A stretch of 64,000 bases of DNA from Phragmitibacter flavus (GCF_005780165.1 NZ_VAUV01000009.1:186001-250000), one strand, 5' to 3'; shown: positions 52,840 to 62,697, numbered from the stretch's first letter. Made by a program: numbers and translations. The notes: a model not told the origin generated them from the sequence alone.

Positions 52840-53805
52840 TCACGCCTTCCGACGCCGACCAATCAACAGCATTCCTGCCATCATCACCAAAATTCCCCTG
52901 CTTGGCTCAGGCACCGCAAAAATGGCCAGCACCTCCGCCTCACTCAGCGCCTCATCAAACAGCGCCAGGTAATCCAAAGTTCCATCAAAAGTTTTGCGCT
53001 GGTTTCCACTCCCCGTGCCCCCCTGCTCGGCTCCCACCGTGAGACCACTCCCCGAGTTCTCATTCACCCAAACATTGTTTCCACTGGTGTCCGTGATCAA
53101 ATTCCCGGCCGCTGGCTTGGCATAAAAAGTCACCTTGCCCGTCGCGTCTCCCGTAGTTCCCAGATTGTCCACCACCATCGCGATATCATACCATCCCTCC
53201 TCAGCTATCACCAAACCCGGACCCGAATTGTAAACATGCGTCGCACCCGACCCACCGACCGATGCCGTGTAATAAGTGAGCCTCCCCGTTAGCGTGAAGC
53301 CCATCATAAATCCGACGTTCGATCCACCCATCCCACTGTTCACCAGCCAGACGTTGCCAAAGTTGTCGTCAGAAGCAATCGGCCCGTTCCAATAGAGTCG
53401 CGTGATGATCGTCGCATTTCCTTTTACCGTCGCTCCCGTGCTCACCTGAAAAGTCGCAGCCACTGCCGTGTCATTCAGCGGATTGGTTCCGCCTGAATCG
53501 CCCGCTCCAGGCACCACGGTCACCGAAGGATTAAACGAAAGACCCCGCGCCAGCGTCCCTACTGCGTCTCCTCCCGAAGGCCCCGTCGCAGGCACTGGCA
53601 CCCAACTCAGATTGCTCGAAGCCGCATTCACCGGGTTTCCGTTCGCATCCACAATCTGCCCGGCCGACGCCGTGCCCGAAGAAGCATGGTCAAACCGCCA
53701 CAGCCGATGAGCATCCGTCAACGTCACCGCCCCGTTCGCCTCGACGACCAGGCCGACGAAGATCCAGACAAACATCCATCGTGCGACTCCAGCATTCTTC
53801 TTCAT
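52840..53805 (-). CDS. PEP-CTERM protein with LamG-like domain
   Basis: 321 residues from MKKNAG: signal peptide (about 5-25), then a concanavalin/LamG-like beta domain (WYDIAMVVDNLGTTGDATGKVTFYAK, FDGTLDYLALFDEALSEAEV) and a PEP-CTERM sorting tail: VPEPSRG, a hydrophobic stretch and RRRKA. Such proteins are exported and trimmed by exosortase; none is encoded here. Divergent from the giant gene at 54023. Confidence 0.88.
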   Translation of the reverse strand: MKKNAGVARWMFVWIFVGLVVEANGAVTLTDAHRLWRFDHASSGTASAGQIVDANGNPVNAASSNLSWVPVPATGPSGGDAVGTLARGLSFNPSVTVVPGAGDSGGTNPLNDTAVAATFQVSTGATVKGNATIITRLYWNGPIASDDNFGNVWLVNSGMGGSNVGFMMGFTLTGRLTYYTASVGGSGATHVYNSGPGLVIAEEGWYDIAMVVDNLGTTGDATGKVTFYAKPAAGNLITDTSGNNVWVNENSGSGLTVGAEQGGTGSGNQRKTFDGTLDYLALFDEALSEAEVLAIFAVPEPSRGILVMMAGMLLIGRRRKA

Positions 53806-54022
53806 AGCAATCAAGATTCTTAGCAGATCAGAAACAAGACACCACCCTAAAATCGATGCCCAACCTCATCAACAGTTCATCTGCCCAATCAAACACCAGT
53901 TCATCCAAACACCCATCCAACATTTCTTAACGCTTTATCCTCAAAGGCTTGCACAAGATTTACAGATTTGCCAATATCGAAAAAAATCCCCGCGCTCACT
54001 CCTTCCTCACCCAACCGAAGAT

Positions 54023-57000
54023 ATGAACCAAGGGATCACCCGTGGCAAAACGCCACACTCCATCGCATCAGTCATTTGCGCCATCCTCGCCGCCGCAGGA
54101 GCCACCACCTCCTTCAGCCAGACCAACGTTCCGGTCCCCAAACAAACCTTCACCACCCCGCAGCTCCACACCAAACTGCGCACCTTCACCGCCGCCGAGG
54201 TCGGACAACGACCCACCTTCGCCGCCATGCATCGCGGCCACCTCGTCATCTCCGGTGGCTTTGCCGATGCCAACGGACAAAACGGTAAACTCAGCACCTG
54301 GCGACTCTCCCAATCCGCCACTCCCAACAACGTCGGCCCCAGCCGCGTCGGCGTGCATGAGAACAACGCCATCTTCAAAAGCCACGCCATGGGCTTCTCC
54401 GGCGAACTCACCCAAATTCGCGCCAGCAAATTCACCGTCTACGACCTCACCAACATGGCCGCACCCACGGTCGCCGGTGTCGCCAACGGCGGCATCTCCT
54501 CCAGCCATTCCAGCGCCTGGGGCGGCAAATACATCTACACCGGCGGCGAAGGTTACGGCGAAGCCACCGGCTTCGTTGACGTCTGGGATGTTAGCAATCC
54601 AGCCGCGCCCGTGCGCCTCCGCTCCGTCGATGTGCCCGCCCTCACCGGCTTCCGCTGCGCTTCTGTCTATGTTATCGGCAACGTCATGGTCGTCTCCGCC
54701 AGCCTTACCAACGGCGTCGCCACCTTTGACCTCAACAATCCCGCCGACCCCCAGCTGCTCGACGTCAACCGCGACGACATCGGTGCCAACACCTACACCA
54801 GCTACCTCAGTGGCAACCGGCTCTACGGCGGCGGCCAGAACGGCGGCTTCTTCGTGTATGACATCTCCGATCCCCGCAACATCCAAGTCGTCGGCCACAT
54901 GAACCCCGGCGGCACCATCCGCTACCCCGTTCTTCAGGACGAATTCATCCACGTCGGAAACCTCGGCAACGGACGTTACCAAAAGATCCGCATCGACACC
55001 ATGCCCCCCGTCCTCGTCGCCGACATCCCCGGATTCCCCCAGGCCGAAGTCGCCATCCCCATCGGCAACCTCGCCTTCGTCGGCACCGCCTCCGCCGATC
55101 CCAATGCCGCCGGCTGGCTCATCCCGCACGACACCGCCGTCGACAACCGCCCTCCCGTCATCAACGCCATCCGACCCATCAACGGCGAAACCAACGTCGG
55201 TCTCCACAGCATGATCGGCGTTTCTTTCACCGATCTCCTCGACGGACCCAGCGTGAACAACACCTCCATCATCGTCCGACCCCAGGGCGGAACCGCCCTC
55301 ACCGGCACTTATGCCCACATGGGCGGCATCGTCAATTTCTCCCCCTCCGGCCCCCTCCAGCCCAACACCATCTATGAAATCGTCGTCGTCGCTGGCGGCA
55401 TCAAAGACTGCTCCGGCAACGCTGTCGTCGGACAAACCATTTCCACCTTTTCCACCGGCTCCCTCGACGCCACCGGACTCGGCCTCACCCTGCGCTATCC
55501 GCTCGATGAAACCTCCGGCACTAACGCCAGCGACAGCGCCGGCACCAATCCCGGCACCCTCTTCGGCTTCACCACTCCGCCCAGCCCCTGGACCACCGAC
55601 GCCGCCGTCGGCACCGCCGCCCTCACCTTCGACGGCATCAACGACTTCATCCGCACCCCCAGCTTCAACACCGGCGACACCTTCACCGTCTCCACCTACG
55701 TCCGCGTCCCCTCCGGCACCACCGGCCTGCACAATATCGTCGGCAACGCCACCGGCGGTTACTCCGTCCCCGGCTGGAAACTTTTCGTCTACGGCTCCGC
55801 CAACACCACCCCTGGCCGGGTCGCCATCGAAACCGGCAATATCAGCGGCGTCGGTGGCAACGCGGCCTCCACCGCCAACAACGTCTTCCCCTTCGACCGC
55901 TGGGTCCACCTCGCCGCCACCATCAACCGCACCACCGGCACCGCCCGCATCTGGATCGATGGCGAGGACCTCACCGTCGACAGCACCATCCGCAACGACT
56001 TCCCCACCACCGGCGAACTCAACTGGGGCCGCATGGTCAACAGCGGCGCTTACCTCCTCGGCCAGATGGACGACCTGCGCCTCTACAACCGCATCCTCCC
56101 CGAAGCCGACCTCCTTCTCCTCCGCAACCTCGCCCCACTCACCCTCGCCCACTGGCGGCTCAATGGTGATCCCAACGACAGCTCGCCCGCCCAACGCCAT
56201 CTCACCCTCAGCGCCACCGGAGCCACCTACAACATCAGCACCGACACCGCCGAGGGCACCGCCTCCCTCGCCCTCAACGGCACCCTCGGCCACGCCATCT
56301 CCCCCAGCCTCGAACTCGGCTCCGCCTTCACCGCCTCCGCCTGGGTCAAACTCAACTCCGGCAACGCCACCCTCAACACGATCTTCGGCAACACCGGCAG
56401 CGGCTACCACACCGACGGCTGGAAATGTTTCGTCTACGGCTCCACCCACGCCACCACCCCCGGCCGCATCCAGGTCGAAACCGGCAACGGCACCCTCGGC
56501 AACGCGTCTGTCACGGCCATCAACACCCTGCCCTTCGACCAATGGGTTCATATCGCCATCGGTGTCGACCGCCCCTCCGGCATCTGCCGCATTTACCTCA
56601 ACGGCGTCGACGTCACCCTCGACCAAACCATCGTCCCCGACTTCCGCACCCTCGGCCCCGTCCACCTCGGTCAAATGGCCAACAACAGCTACCGCCTAGC
56701 CGGCTCCATCGACGACGTGCGCCTGCACGGACGCTGGATCGACGACAACGAAATCGCCCTGCTCGCCGTCGGCAAACTCCAGGGCCACTGGTCCCTCGAA
56801 GGCAGCGACGCCGACCTCTCCGGCTTCAACCGCCCCCTCACCCGCCGCAACGGAGCCAACTTCGTCGGCGAAGCCGCCAAAGGCAGCCTCAGCCTCGGTT
56901 ACGACGGCATCAACGACTACGCCGACGCCCCCGCCTTCTCCCTCGGCGACAAAATCACCCTCTCCCTCTGGGCCAAAATGCCCTCCGGCCTCCCCCCCGG

Positions 57001-59596
57001 CTCCCGCACCCTGCTATCGAATTCTCCCGGTGGCAGCCTCAGCAACGGCTTCCGTTGGTTCGTCAACAACTGGGCCACCAACAACCTCGCCCTCGTTTTC
57101 GAAACCGCCAACGGCACCCTGTCCGCCAACATCTACGCCCCCGCCGGCACCTTCCTCGTCGATCAATGGAACCACCTCGCGATGGTCATCGACCGCACCA
57201 CCGGCACCGCCGACATCTATTGCAACCGACGCAAGGTCAACACCACCTCCCCCATCCGCGCCGACTTCGGCAATCTGACCTCCCTCAACATTGGTGCCTT
57301 CACCGGCGGCAGCGCCCCCTGGCTCGGTCAGATCGATGAAGTCCGCGTCTACTCCGAAACCGCCAGCCACGCCGACATCGCCGCCCTCGGCCACGGCTCC
57401 CCCAACATCGCCCCCATCGTCAACACCCTCGCCTCCAACAACCCCGCCCAAACCACCAGCACCAGCGTCACCTTCACCGCCAACGTCACCGATCCCAACG
57501 TCGGCGAACAATTCCTCTACCTCTTCAACTACGGCGACGGCACCCAGAGCAACTGGCAAACCTCCCCGACTTCCACCCGCACCTACACCGCCCCCGGACG
57601 TCACATTGTCACCGTCACCGTTTCCGACGGCTACACCACTTCCTTGCCCAAACAGATGACCCAAATCATCTACAACCCCATCACCGCCAATCCCCCCTCC
57701 ATCGCCTCCGAGATGGTCTTCGATGCCAGCCGCAACAAAGTCTGGTGCGTCGTCCCCGATGGCGACAATCACGACAACAACATCGCCACCCCCCCCATCG
57801 GCACCATCGTGCGTTTCGACGCCACCACCCTCGCCGTCGAACACCGTGTCAACCTCGGCAACGACACCGAACCCGTCTCCTGCACCCTCCGCCCCGGCTC
57901 GGCAGAAATCTGGGTCGTCTGCAAAAACTCCAAAACCAACAACGGCGAAATCAAAATCCTCAACGCCTCCACCGCCGCCGTCCTAAGCACCATCAACATC
58001 GGTCGCGGATACCTCCCCACCGGCGTCGCCTTCGCGCCCAATGGCACCGCCGCCTTCGTGGCCTGCGAAGGAGCCGAAGGCGTGCTCAAATACAACCCCA
58101 CCACGCGTGCCTTGCTCGGCAGTCAGGACATCGGCGGCCCCGCCCGCAGCATCTCCGTCGCCTCCGACTCCACCCGCGTCTTCGTCACCCGCTTCCGATC
58201 CCCCAACAGCGGCGGCCAGGTGCTCGAACTCAACGCCTCCACCCTCGCCATCACCCGCACCTTCACCCTCGCGCCCGACACCACCACCATCGACGGACCC
58301 AACTCCGGACGCGGCCTCCCCAACTACCTCATGCAAACCGTCATCTCCCCCGACGGACGCCGCGGCTGGATCCCCGCCAAAAAAGACAACATCTACCGCG
58401 GCCTGTTCCGCGACGGCAACTCCCTCAATCACGAAAACTCAGTCCGCTCCCTCGTCGCCCAGCTCGACCTCATCAACAACAACGAACCCATCGGCAATCG
58501 CATCGACCTCGACGACGCCCACTTCCCCGCCGCCCTCGCCTTCAGCCCGCGCGGCGACCTCGTCTTCGCCGCCATGATCGGCAACGAACAAATCAACGTC
58601 ATTGACGCCAACACCCGCAACACCCTCAGCCCCATCAACGCCACCAATGGCAGCGACCTGTTCGGCCACGCCCCCACCGGACTCTGCGTCTCCCCCGACG
58701 GCTCACGCCTCTACGTTCACAACTTCCTCGAGCGCCGCGTCCGCGTCTTCGACATCACCCAGCTCACCGCCGGCACCGGTTCCGCCACTCCATTGGCAGG
58801 CACCGTCAACCTCGTCATCGCCGAACCCCTCGCCAGCAACGTCCTCCAAGGCAAAAAACTCTTCCACAACGCCCGCGACCCGCGTCTCGCCCTCGACGGT
58901 TACATCAGTTGCGCCAGTTGCCACATCGGCGGCGACCACGACGGCCGCACCTGGGACCTCGGCAACTTCGGCGAAGGCCTCCGTCAAACCATCGACCTGC
59001 GCGGTCACGGCGGCATGTCGCAAGGCGCCCTTCACTGGAGCGCCAACTTCAACGAGATCCAGGATTTCGAAGGGCAAATCCGCGACCTCAGTGGCGGCAC
59101 CGGCCTCATCGCCAATGGCACCCCCCATCCACCCCTCGGCACCGCCAACGCCGGACGCAGCACCGACCTCGACGCCCTCGCTGCCTACCTCACCTCATTG
59201 AGTGCCCCTTTGCGCAGTCCCTTCCGCAATGCCGACGGCACCCTCACCGCCGCCGCCATCAATGGTCAAACCCACTTCACCACCAAAGGCTGCGCCACCT
59301 GTCACAGCGGCACGCAGTTCACCGACTCCAACGCCACCACCTTCCTCCGTCACAACATCGGCACCCAGACCACCCAATCCGGCAACCGCCTCAACAGCAC
59401 CCTCGGTGGCATCGACACCCCAACGTTGAAAGCCCTCTGGTCCAAATCCCCCTACCTCCACCGCGGCCAAGCCACAAATATAGAAGACATCTTCACCCCC
59501 ACCCACGCCCCCGGCACCACCAACCACGCCCGCTTCCGCGAACTTACCGCCCCTCAACAAGCCGAGCTCATCGAGTATCTCCTGCAGATTGAGTGA
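54023..59596 (+). CDS. Giant exported multidomain protein: propeller, three LamG domains, PKD, YncE propeller, di-haem cytochrome
   Basis: 1857 residues. Signal peptide about 1-33. Regions in order: LVIVD-like propeller (about 50-375), Ig-like domain (about 380-480), three LamG domains (about 480-705, 706-915, 916-1125), PKD (about 1126-1220), YncE/surface-layer-like propeller (about 1225-1600) and a C-terminal cytochrome region with CASCH (about 1630) and CATCH (about 1757). The last part resembles MauG/cytochrome c peroxidase-like di-haem proteins. Likely secreted or surface-bound, combining glycan or surface binding with electron transfer; substrate unknown. Confidence 0.88.
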   Translation: MNQGITRGKTPHSIASVICAILAAAGATTSFSQTNVPVPKQTFTTPQLHTKLRTFTAAEVGQRPTFAAMHRGHLVISGGFADANGQNGKLSTWRLSQSATPNNVGPSRVGVHENNAIFKSHAMGFSGELTQIRASKFTVYDLTNMAAPTVAGVANGGISSSHSSAWGGKYIYTGGEGYGEATGFVDVWDVSNPAAPVRLRSVDVPALTGFRCASVYVIGNVMVVSASLTNGVATFDLNNPADPQLLDVNRDDIGANTYTSYLSGNRLYGGGQNGGFFVYDISDPRNIQVVGHMNPGGTIRYPVLQDEFIHVGNLGNGRYQKIRIDTMPPVLVADIPGFPQAEVAIPIGNLAFVGTASADPNAAGWLIPHDTAVDNRPPVINAIRPINGETNVGLHSMIGVSFTDLLDGPSVNNTSIIVRPQGGTALTGTYAHMGGIVNFSPSGPLQPNTIYEIVVVAGGIKDCSGNAVVGQTISTFSTGSLDATGLGLTLRYPLDETSGTNASDSAGTNPGTLFGFTTPPSPWTTDAAVGTAALTFDGINDFIRTPSFNTGDTFTVSTYVRVPSGTTGLHNIVGNATGGYSVPGWKLFVYGSANTTPGRVAIETGNISGVGGNAASTANNVFPFDRWVHLAATINRTTGTARIWIDGEDLTVDSTIRNDFPTTGELNWGRMVNSGAYLLGQMDDLRLYNRILPEADLLLLRNLAPLTLAHWRLNGDPNDSSPAQRHLTLSATGATYNISTDTAEGTASLALNGTLGHAISPSLELGSAFTASAWVKLNSGNATLNTIFGNTGSGYHTDGWKCFVYGSTHATTPGRIQVETGNGTLGNASVTAINTLPFDQWVHIAIGVDRPSGICRIYLNGVDVTLDQTIVPDFRTLGPVHLGQMANNSYRLAGSIDDVRLHGRWIDDNEIALLAVGKLQGHWSLEGSDADLSGFNRPLTRRNGANFVGEAAKGSLSLGYDGINDYADAPAFSLGDKITLSLWAKMPSGLPPGSRTLLSNSPGGSLSNGFRWFVNNWATNNLALVFETANGTLSANIYAPAGTFLVDQWNHLAMVIDRTTGTADIYCNRRKVNTTSPIRADFGNLTSLNIGAFTGGSAPWLGQIDEVRVYSETASHADIAALGHGSPNIAPIVNTLASNNPAQTTSTSVTFTANVTDPNVGEQFLYLFNYGDGTQSNWQTSPTSTRTYTAPGRHIVTVTVSDGYTTSLPKQMTQIIYNPITANPPSIASEMVFDASRNKVWCVVPDGDNHDNNIATPPIGTIVRFDATTLAVEHRVNLGNDTEPVSCTLRPGSAEIWVVCKNSKTNNGEIKILNASTAAVLSTINIGRGYLPTGVAFAPNGTAAFVACEGAEGVLKYNPTTRALLGSQDIGGPARSISVASDSTRVFVTRFRSPNSGGQVLELNASTLAITRTFTLAPDTTTIDGPNSGRGLPNYLMQTVISPDGRRGWIPAKKDNIYRGLFRDGNSLNHENSVRSLVAQLDLINNNEPIGNRIDLDDAHFPAALAFSPRGDLVFAAMIGNEQINVIDANTRNTLSPINATNGSDLFGHAPTGLCVSPDGSRLYVHNFLERRVRVFDITQLTAGTGSATPLAGTVNLVIAEPLASNVLQGKKLFHNARDPRLALDGYISCASCHIGGDHDGRTWDLGNFGEGLRQTIDLRGHGGMSQGALHWSANFNEIQDFEGQIRDLSGGTGLIANGTPHPPLGTANAGRSTDLDALAAYLTSLSAPLRSPFRNADGTLTAAAINGQTHFTTKGCATCHSGTQFTDSNATTFLRHNIGTQTTQSGNRLNSTLGGIDTPTLKALWSKSPYLHRGQATNIEDIFTPTHAPGTTNHARFRELTAPQQAELIEYLLQIE

Positions 59597-59711
59597 TTAA
59601 AGGAGAAGGGACAGTCCTGTCCATCTCATCTTGCCAACCCCTCTTCGGTCACAACAATCTGCATTCGGTCACTTTTGCTTTTCCAACTATACCCATTGCC
59701 GCTTCATCCCA

Positions 59712-60176
59712 ATGCCTCAAAAAACGCAGCCCTCTGAACAGGATTTTAATCCACACGGAGATGACCTGGACGCCCGCAGTGCCTGGCTCAATTTTGGCAG
59801 TCTGACCATAGAAGAGGCTCTTCTCAAGTTTCGTGATCATCCGATGCGCTATCAGGACGATTTTGCCTTCATGGGAAGTCACGCCTTCATTTTTTATTTC
59901 CCGGTTCTTGATACATATATGAGGGATTTTCAAGTAGCGGAGGAGGCAGATGCTGTTCTCCCACCTGTCATTGTTGGGTCGATCATCACTTCACAACTCG
60001 ACTTGTCAGCCTCATCCGTCCTCTTTCCACTCCACCAAAATATTCGTTCTCTCGCCGATTACGTGTTTACTCATTTAAGATCACTCGCCACAGAACCGCG
60101 TGATCAAGAATGGATCACGTCGAGTTGGCAAAAAGTGTATGAAGCTCTTGAAAGAGACTCTGCAGAAATGTTTTAA
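59712..60176 (+). CDS. Hypothetical protein, possibly related to the frameshifted gene at 32260
   Basis: 154 residues from MPQKTQPSEQ, no signal or membrane span. Core: ARSAWLNFGSLTIEEALLKF, DDFAFMGSHAFIFYFPVLDT, SLADYVFTHL. It shares a faint pattern (FG..T, R..D...M...FI.Y, MRD) with the broken gene at 32260, so both may be DUF6714-like. Codon use lacks the strong C bias. First gene of an accessory cluster. Confidence 0.6.
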   Translation: MPQKTQPSEQDFNPHGDDLDARSAWLNFGSLTIEEALLKFRDHPMRYQDDFAFMGSHAFIFYFPVLDTYMRDFQVAEEADAVLPPVIVGSIITSQLDLSASSVLFPLHQNIRSLADYVFTHLRSLATEPRDQEWITSSWQKVYEALERDSAEMF

Positions 60177-60215
60177 AGGAAAATTCGATTTCAGAGTTCA
60201 ACGCCTAGCCACGAA

Positions 60216-60707
60216 ATGTTACCTATGAACCGCGGATGTTTAAAAACCTTGGTCCTGATTGTGGTGTTTTACGTAGCCATCTCAGCTTGGGACAGTTTTA
60301 CAAGTCGGCCAGCGGCGTTATACAAACGCTGGCTCGGCGAGCCAGTGCCATCCGACGTGCTTAATCTGACCGGCAGGTCACAGTTTTCCCTAGCCGAGTC
60401 CACCAAATGGCTTCTATTCAAAACTTCACAAAATCGAGTAGATGAGATCACCTCACGTCTCGGCATGTCAAAAGTCACTCCTGCGAACGTGTGGTTGAGG
60501 GAGAACAGGGTCCAGGAAATCGAAGTGGCTGGGAAGACCTATCATACAAATTGGTTTTATGCAGGCATCTTCCATTTTCGGAACCATCTGAATGAGATTC
60601 AAGTTTATTGGAAGAGCCACGAGGGATTCGATAATTTCAGAGGTGGATATGCTTTATATTTCGTTCCTTCGACTGGTGAGGCTTTTTACACCTCCATCTC
60701 CATCTGA
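60216..60707 (+). CDS. Hypothetical membrane-anchored protein
   Basis: 163 residues (or 160 from the ATG at 60225). One N-terminal hydrophobic helix (CLKTLVLIVVFYVAISAW) and then a soluble region with no family I recognise (e.g. NWFYAGIFHFRNHLNEIQVYW). Follows the previous hypothetical gene by 39 nt; both look acquired. Confidence 0.55.
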   Translation: MLPMNRGCLKTLVLIVVFYVAISAWDSFTSRPAALYKRWLGEPVPSDVLNLTGRSQFSLAESTKWLLFKTSQNRVDEITSRLGMSKVTPANVWLRENRVQEIEVAGKTYHTNWFYAGIFHFRNHLNEIQVYWKSHEGFDNFRGGYALYFVPSTGEAFYTSISI

Positions 60708-60822
60708 TCCTGTCATCACCATGGTCCGCTGCCTAATGAGCTGAGCCCGTCCATCCCCTCTTTGCATCTCAAATTAGACGTCTCACTGACAAGAAATGCA
60801 AGTATCAGACAACTAGTTCTCA

Positions 60823-61260
60823 ATGAACATCCGCACCTACAACCCCTCTGACGAAAACGCCGTCATTCACTTGTGGGAACTCTGCGGACTCATCGCCCCT
60901 CAAAACAACCCCCAACTCGACATCCAACGCAAACTCGCCGACTCCCCTGACTTGTTCCTCGTCGGCACCCATGACTACAACAACGAAATCGTCGCCACCG
61001 TCATGGCGGGTTACGACGGACATCGCGGCTGGATCAACTACCTTGCCGTCGCGCCCCATCTGCAAAAAACCGGCTACGGGCGCCAGATCATGGACCACGC
61101 CGAAACCCTTCTCCGCGAACTCGGCTGCCCCAAAATCAACCTCCAGGTGCGCTCCACCAACCAACAAGTCATCGACTTCTACCAACGCATCGGCTTCACC
61201 TTCGACGATGTGCAAACCATGGGCAAACGCCTGGTCACCGACGAACCCTACCAAGGCTGA
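60823..61260 (+). CDS. GNAT family acetyltransferase (YpeA-like)
   Basis: 145 residues. GCN5-type fold with the acetyl-CoA loop VAPHLQKTGYGRQIMDHAE (Q/RxxGxG/A variant) and the C-terminal NLQVRSTNQQVIDFYQRIGF. N-terminus MNIRTYNPSDENAVIHLWE and the length match the YpeA group. Substrate unknown. Codon use is C-biased as in core genes. Confidence 0.9.
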   Translation: MNIRTYNPSDENAVIHLWELCGLIAPQNNPQLDIQRKLADSPDLFLVGTHDYNNEIVATVMAGYDGHRGWINYLAVAPHLQKTGYGRQIMDHAETLLRELGCPKINLQVRSTNQQVIDFYQRIGFTFDDVQTMGKRLVTDEPYQG

Positions 61261-61284
61261 AAGGTTCCCCCCTCTTCAAATCAT

Positions 61285-61340
61285 CCGGTAGGGATGCGCT
61301 GCGCCGCGTCCCAAACTGAATTGGGCGGAGGTGGCGCGGA
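61285..61340 (+). repeat. REP-like element, copy A of second family
   Basis: Begins CCGGTAGGGATGCGCTGCG and contains the hairpin GGGATGCG/CGCGTCCC followed by a GGGCGGAGG word. Related copies at 61373-61431 (inverted) and 62017-62071 (direct) surround the transposase gene. Confidence 0.85.
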
Positions 61341-61372
61341 TGCCCGGTATCCAATTGCCTCTGGATGTCAAT

Positions 61373-61431
61373 CTCGTCCCACCGCCTCCGCCCGCAGACA
61401 AATGGGACGCGACGCAGCGCATCCCTACCGG
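61373..61431 (-). repeat. REP-like element, inverted copy B
   Basis: Reverse-complement of copy A with small differences; with copy A it could fold into a larger hairpin upstream of the transposase start. Confidence 0.82.
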
Positions 61432-61494
61432 TTTAAAGATGGGCGTTGCAAACAACGCCTTTGCAGTGACCTTTCCGCGCATCCCCCAATCTCC

Positions 61495-62022
61495 ATGCCC
61501 CCAAATCCCCGCGACGAAGTCGAAATTGGAAGAACCACCCCCGCCAAAGGAGTCGTCTTATCCTCCGAGATGCCGTTGATCTTGTTCTGCACGATCTGTG
61601 CTGATCAACGAGGTTCATGGGTAGCGCGACGTGAGGTCATGGAGTTGTTACACGACATCTGGTCAAATGAGGCAACGGCGTGGTTAGTGGGACCTTATGT
61701 ATTAATGCCAGATCATCTTCATTTTTTGTGCGTGCCCAAAGACCTCCGTCAGGGAATCGACATAGAAAAATGGACCGCCTTCTGGAAACAAAGATTCAGT
61801 CGTCGCATTGGCCAACCGGAATGGCGCTGGCAGCGCGGCATCTTTCATCATCGCTTGCGCAATGATGCTCAATTACAGGAAAAATTGGAATACATGCAGG
61901 AGAATCCCGTGGTCAAAAATTTAGCAGATAAATCCAATTCGTGGCCCTGGCGTGGAGAAGTTCACGATTTACACATGGCGATGAATTCATTTCACCAACC
62001 ATCCCCATCAAAACAACGGTAG
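61495..62022 (+). CDS. REP-associated transposase, second lineage
   Basis: 175 residues from MPPNPRDEVEIGR. HUH motif in MPDHLHFLCVP (H-L-H), FWKQRFSRRI, RGIFHHRLRNDAQLQEKLEYMQENPV with the putative catalytic Tyr, and WPWRGEVHDL. Different in sequence from the transposase at 23706 and linked to a different REP family, whose copy C overlaps this gene's stop codon. A frame open upstream to 61294 runs through repeats and is not used. Confidence 0.85.
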   Translation: MPPNPRDEVEIGRTTPAKGVVLSSEMPLILFCTICADQRGSWVARREVMELLHDIWSNEATAWLVGPYVLMPDHLHFLCVPKDLRQGIDIEKWTAFWKQRFSRRIGQPEWRWQRGIFHHRLRNDAQLQEKLEYMQENPVVKNLADKSNSWPWRGEVHDLHMAMNSFHQPSPSKQR

Positions 62023-62071
62023 GGATGCGCTGCGTCGCGTCCCAAACTGAAATGGGCGGAGGGGGCACGGA
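62017..62071 (+). repeat. REP-like element, copy C
   Basis: CGGTAGGGATGCGCTGCG, direct relative of copy A with a few substitutions. Its first bases supply the last sense codon and TAG stop of the transposase. Confidence 0.85.
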
Positions 62072-62142
62072 GCCTCGTGGCAGCGATTGATGAATGGCAT
62101 CTTGTGGAATAAAGTGTGCTCCATCAATTAGTCCATCCCACC

Positions 62143-62697
62143 ATGCCCACTCCCCAATCTCAATCTCAATCTCAATCTGATCGCATCCTGGACTTCGCCG
62201 CCACCGGCATGTGGTGGGAGGTCACCAAAACCACCGAAGAAACCAACGGTGCCTCCTTCGAAGCCATCAACATCGTCGTCTCTGGTTTTGAGGGTCCTCC
62301 GCTGCACATCCATCCGCATGCCGAAGAGATCTACTCGGTGCTGGAAGGCAAGCTCGACGTTTACGTCAACGGCCAATGGCGCACCCTCGGCCCAGGCGAA
62401 ACCGCCACGGTTCCAGTCGGTGTTCCCCACACGCTCAAGAATCCGCATCCCACTGAGGTGCGCCTGATCAATATCCATCAACCCGCGCTGGACATCGAAC
62501 GCATGTTCCGCCGCATGCATCGTCTCATCGCCGATGGCAAACTCACCCTTCCTCCCAAATCCTTCAGCGCCACGGTTCTGATCTCCATGCTTTTCGTGGC
62601 GCATTCAAAAGAGATACGCTCCATCAAACCACCGCATCTCGTGATGGGTGCGTTTGCGATTCTCGGCAAATGCCTCGGTTATCGTCTGCCTGTTTGA
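62143..62697 (+). CDS. Cupin domain protein
   Basis: 184 residues from MPTPQSQSQSQSDR. The cupin barrel (about 35-130) has metal-site motifs GPPLHIHPHAEEIYSVLEG and, after the second motif, VPVGVPHTLKN. A helical C-terminal part with some hydrophobic residues follows. Function could be metal-dependent dioxygenase, isomerase or sensor; not assignable. The QS-rich N-terminus is encoded by a hexanucleotide microsatellite. An upstream ATG (62116) is less likely. Confidence 0.85.
   Translation: MPTPQSQSQSQSDRILDFAATGMWWEVTKTTEETNGASFEAINIVVSGFEGPPLHIHPHAEEIYSVLEGKLDVYVNGQWRTLGPGETATVPVGVPHTLKNPHPTEVRLINIHQPALDIERMFRRMHRLIADGKLTLPPKSFSATVLISMLFVAHSKEIRSIKPPHLVMGAFAILGKCLGYRLPV
62155..62178. repeat. 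In-frame hexanucleotide microsatellite
   Basis: Four perfect CAATCT copies encoding the Gln-Ser repeat near the N-terminus of the cupin protein. Slippage would change the linker by two residues without frameshift. Confidence 0.85.

Noticed and set aside
53949-53978. Promoter of the giant gene (TTGCAC-18-AATATC)
   Set aside because: Both boxes are weak and the spacer is long; not strong enough to list as a feature.
54068-56674. 868-codon open frame antisense to the giant gene
   Set aside because: It is a by-product of C-ending codon bias on the coding strand; composition is Gly/Asp/Val-rich with no domain, start signal or homology pattern.
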